The position numbers were made by a program, and so were the translations under genes. The notes below the pieces were generated by a model. The model made no database searches. It was not told where the DNA came from and was given only the letters and a program-made list of their open reading frames with translations. A DNA stretch of 13,261 bases from Methanothrix sp. (lineage in GTDB: Archaea; Halobacteriota; Methanosarcinia; Methanotrichales; Methanotrichaceae), in assembly GCA_028688175.1 (NCBI GenBank), contig JAQTYS010000052.1, forward strand, positions 1-13,261, read 5' to 3'. Numbering within the stretch: the first letter of the stretch is position 1; the number at the start of each line of letters is the position of its first letter. Positions 12,861 through 13,261 of this stretch are shown here, one piece after another.

Positions 12861-13261
12861 CTATAAAATTGCGTAAGGCACCCACTGGAAGGTATCATTA
12901 TCCTTCTTTAGATGGGCTATGGTGTAGGGCACGTCTTTTAAGTCACCAGCCTCATTCAGCTTCATACATCCAAATTCGCCTCGGTATCTTTTCGCAGCCT
13001 CGGGAAATGCCAGTTTGAATGCTCCTGCATCATCGCAGCCTGCCAATAGGTAGGCATAGGTGATAAGCCAGAGCGCATCATAATCATTGGCTACCAAGGA
13101 ACTGGCCTCGCGTCCTGTCTCATTGAAGACTGTTTTTTTAATTTGTTCGTATTTGGGTCCGCATGTTCCGCCAATTACCGGTGAGAGGAAATGCACAGAA
13201 TAAGCAAATTTTGCGGCTGTCTTATTCTGACTTATTGCCGCATTGGTAAGGTCGTTGCCGT
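12861..13261 (-). CDS. ABC transporter substrate-binding protein (branched-chain amino acid type), C-terminal part
   Basis: The frame is open from the right edge to a TAG at 12861-12863, giving about 133 C-terminal residues. The GTG at 13196 is internal, because family-like sequence continues upstream of it. Visible segments are NDLTNAAISQNKTAAKFAYS, LSPVIGGTCGPKYEQIKK, the ANDYDALWLITYAYLLAG stretch, FPEAAKRYRGEFG, and an ending with LNEAGDLKDVPYTI and WVPYAIL. The order of an N-D-Y/D-A helix, a G-x-x-G/C strand and an N-x-x-G-D-x turn matches the Peripla_BP_6 (LivK-like) fold, which binds amino acids or related small solutes outside the membrane. Ligand and signal peptide cannot be judged from this part. 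It is convergent with the pentapeptide-repeat gene, 12 bp away, with no clear terminator between. Confidence 0.75.
   Translation of the reverse strand, partial: GNDLTNAAISQNKTAAKFAYSVHFLSPVIGGTCGPKYEQIKKTVFNETGREASSLVANDYDALWLITYAYLLAGCDDAGAFKLAFPEAAKRYRGEFGCMKLNEAGDLKDVPYTIAHLKKDNDTFQWVPYAIL

Noticed and set aside
12879..12893. ORB-like CCCACTGGAAGG near the right edge
   Set aside because: It has no G-tract on either strand at the right spacing and lies within the coding sequence of the substrate-binding protein, where the codons explain it.

Overview
The window looks like a piece of a methanogenic archaeal chromosome. The best guess is a Methanothrix (Methanosaeta)-like lineage. The support is archaeal-type phosphoglycerate mutase (ApgM), an anaerobic (cobalt-early) corrin-ring gene set, a UPF0147 protein, a p27/ZNRD2-type zinc-ribbon protein, an Orc1/Cdc6 initiator, and mixed ATG/TTG starts behind Shine-Dalgarno sites. 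The genus is an inference; no marker gene here fixes it.

Left part (1-7791, all + strand, visibly GC-rich). It opens with the tail of a TelA-like gene, followed by apgM. Eight tightly packed cobamide genes follow in the order cbiT-cbiL-cbiF-cbiG-cbiH-cbiC-cbiD-cbiE. Most overlap or are a few tens of bases apart, so they are probably one operon. Together they cover nearly all the methylation, ring-contraction and rearrangement steps from cobalt-factor II to cobyrinate. CbiJ (precorrin-6 reductase), the cobalt chelatase and CbiA are not in the window. Three oddities stand out. cbiG has no ATG/GTG/TTG that would give the full N-terminus, but has an ideal ribosome site in front of an ATA. cbiH encodes two CbiH-like methylase domains in tandem. 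CbiC has Ile where the catalytic His is expected.

Middle (7788-9481). Two minus-strand genes encode a predicted lipoprotein with a C-terminal Ada-like cysteine domain and a p27/ZNRD2-like zinc-ribbon protein. The second is divergent from a plus-strand UPF0147 gene.

Origin region (9482-10050). This 569-bp gene-free stretch ends at a TTG-started orc1/cdc6 gene and has the features of an archaeal replication origin. It has an AT-rich unwinding-type segment with short repeats, two clear origin recognition boxes (ORBs) on its right side, a weaker inverted one on its left, and dyad symmetries. The ORB nearest orc1 is symmetric, with G-tracts on both flanks, and lies just upstream of the likely orc1 promoter. 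A further ORB-like site lies about 1 kb to the left.

Right part (10051-13261, more AT-rich). orc1/cdc6 is joined by a TGATG stop/start overlap to a membrane protein with a long 11-residue pentapeptide-type repeat array and a C-terminal channel-like two-helix module without a K+ selectivity filter. The window ends in the 3' part of a minus-strand gene for an ABC-type substrate-binding protein.
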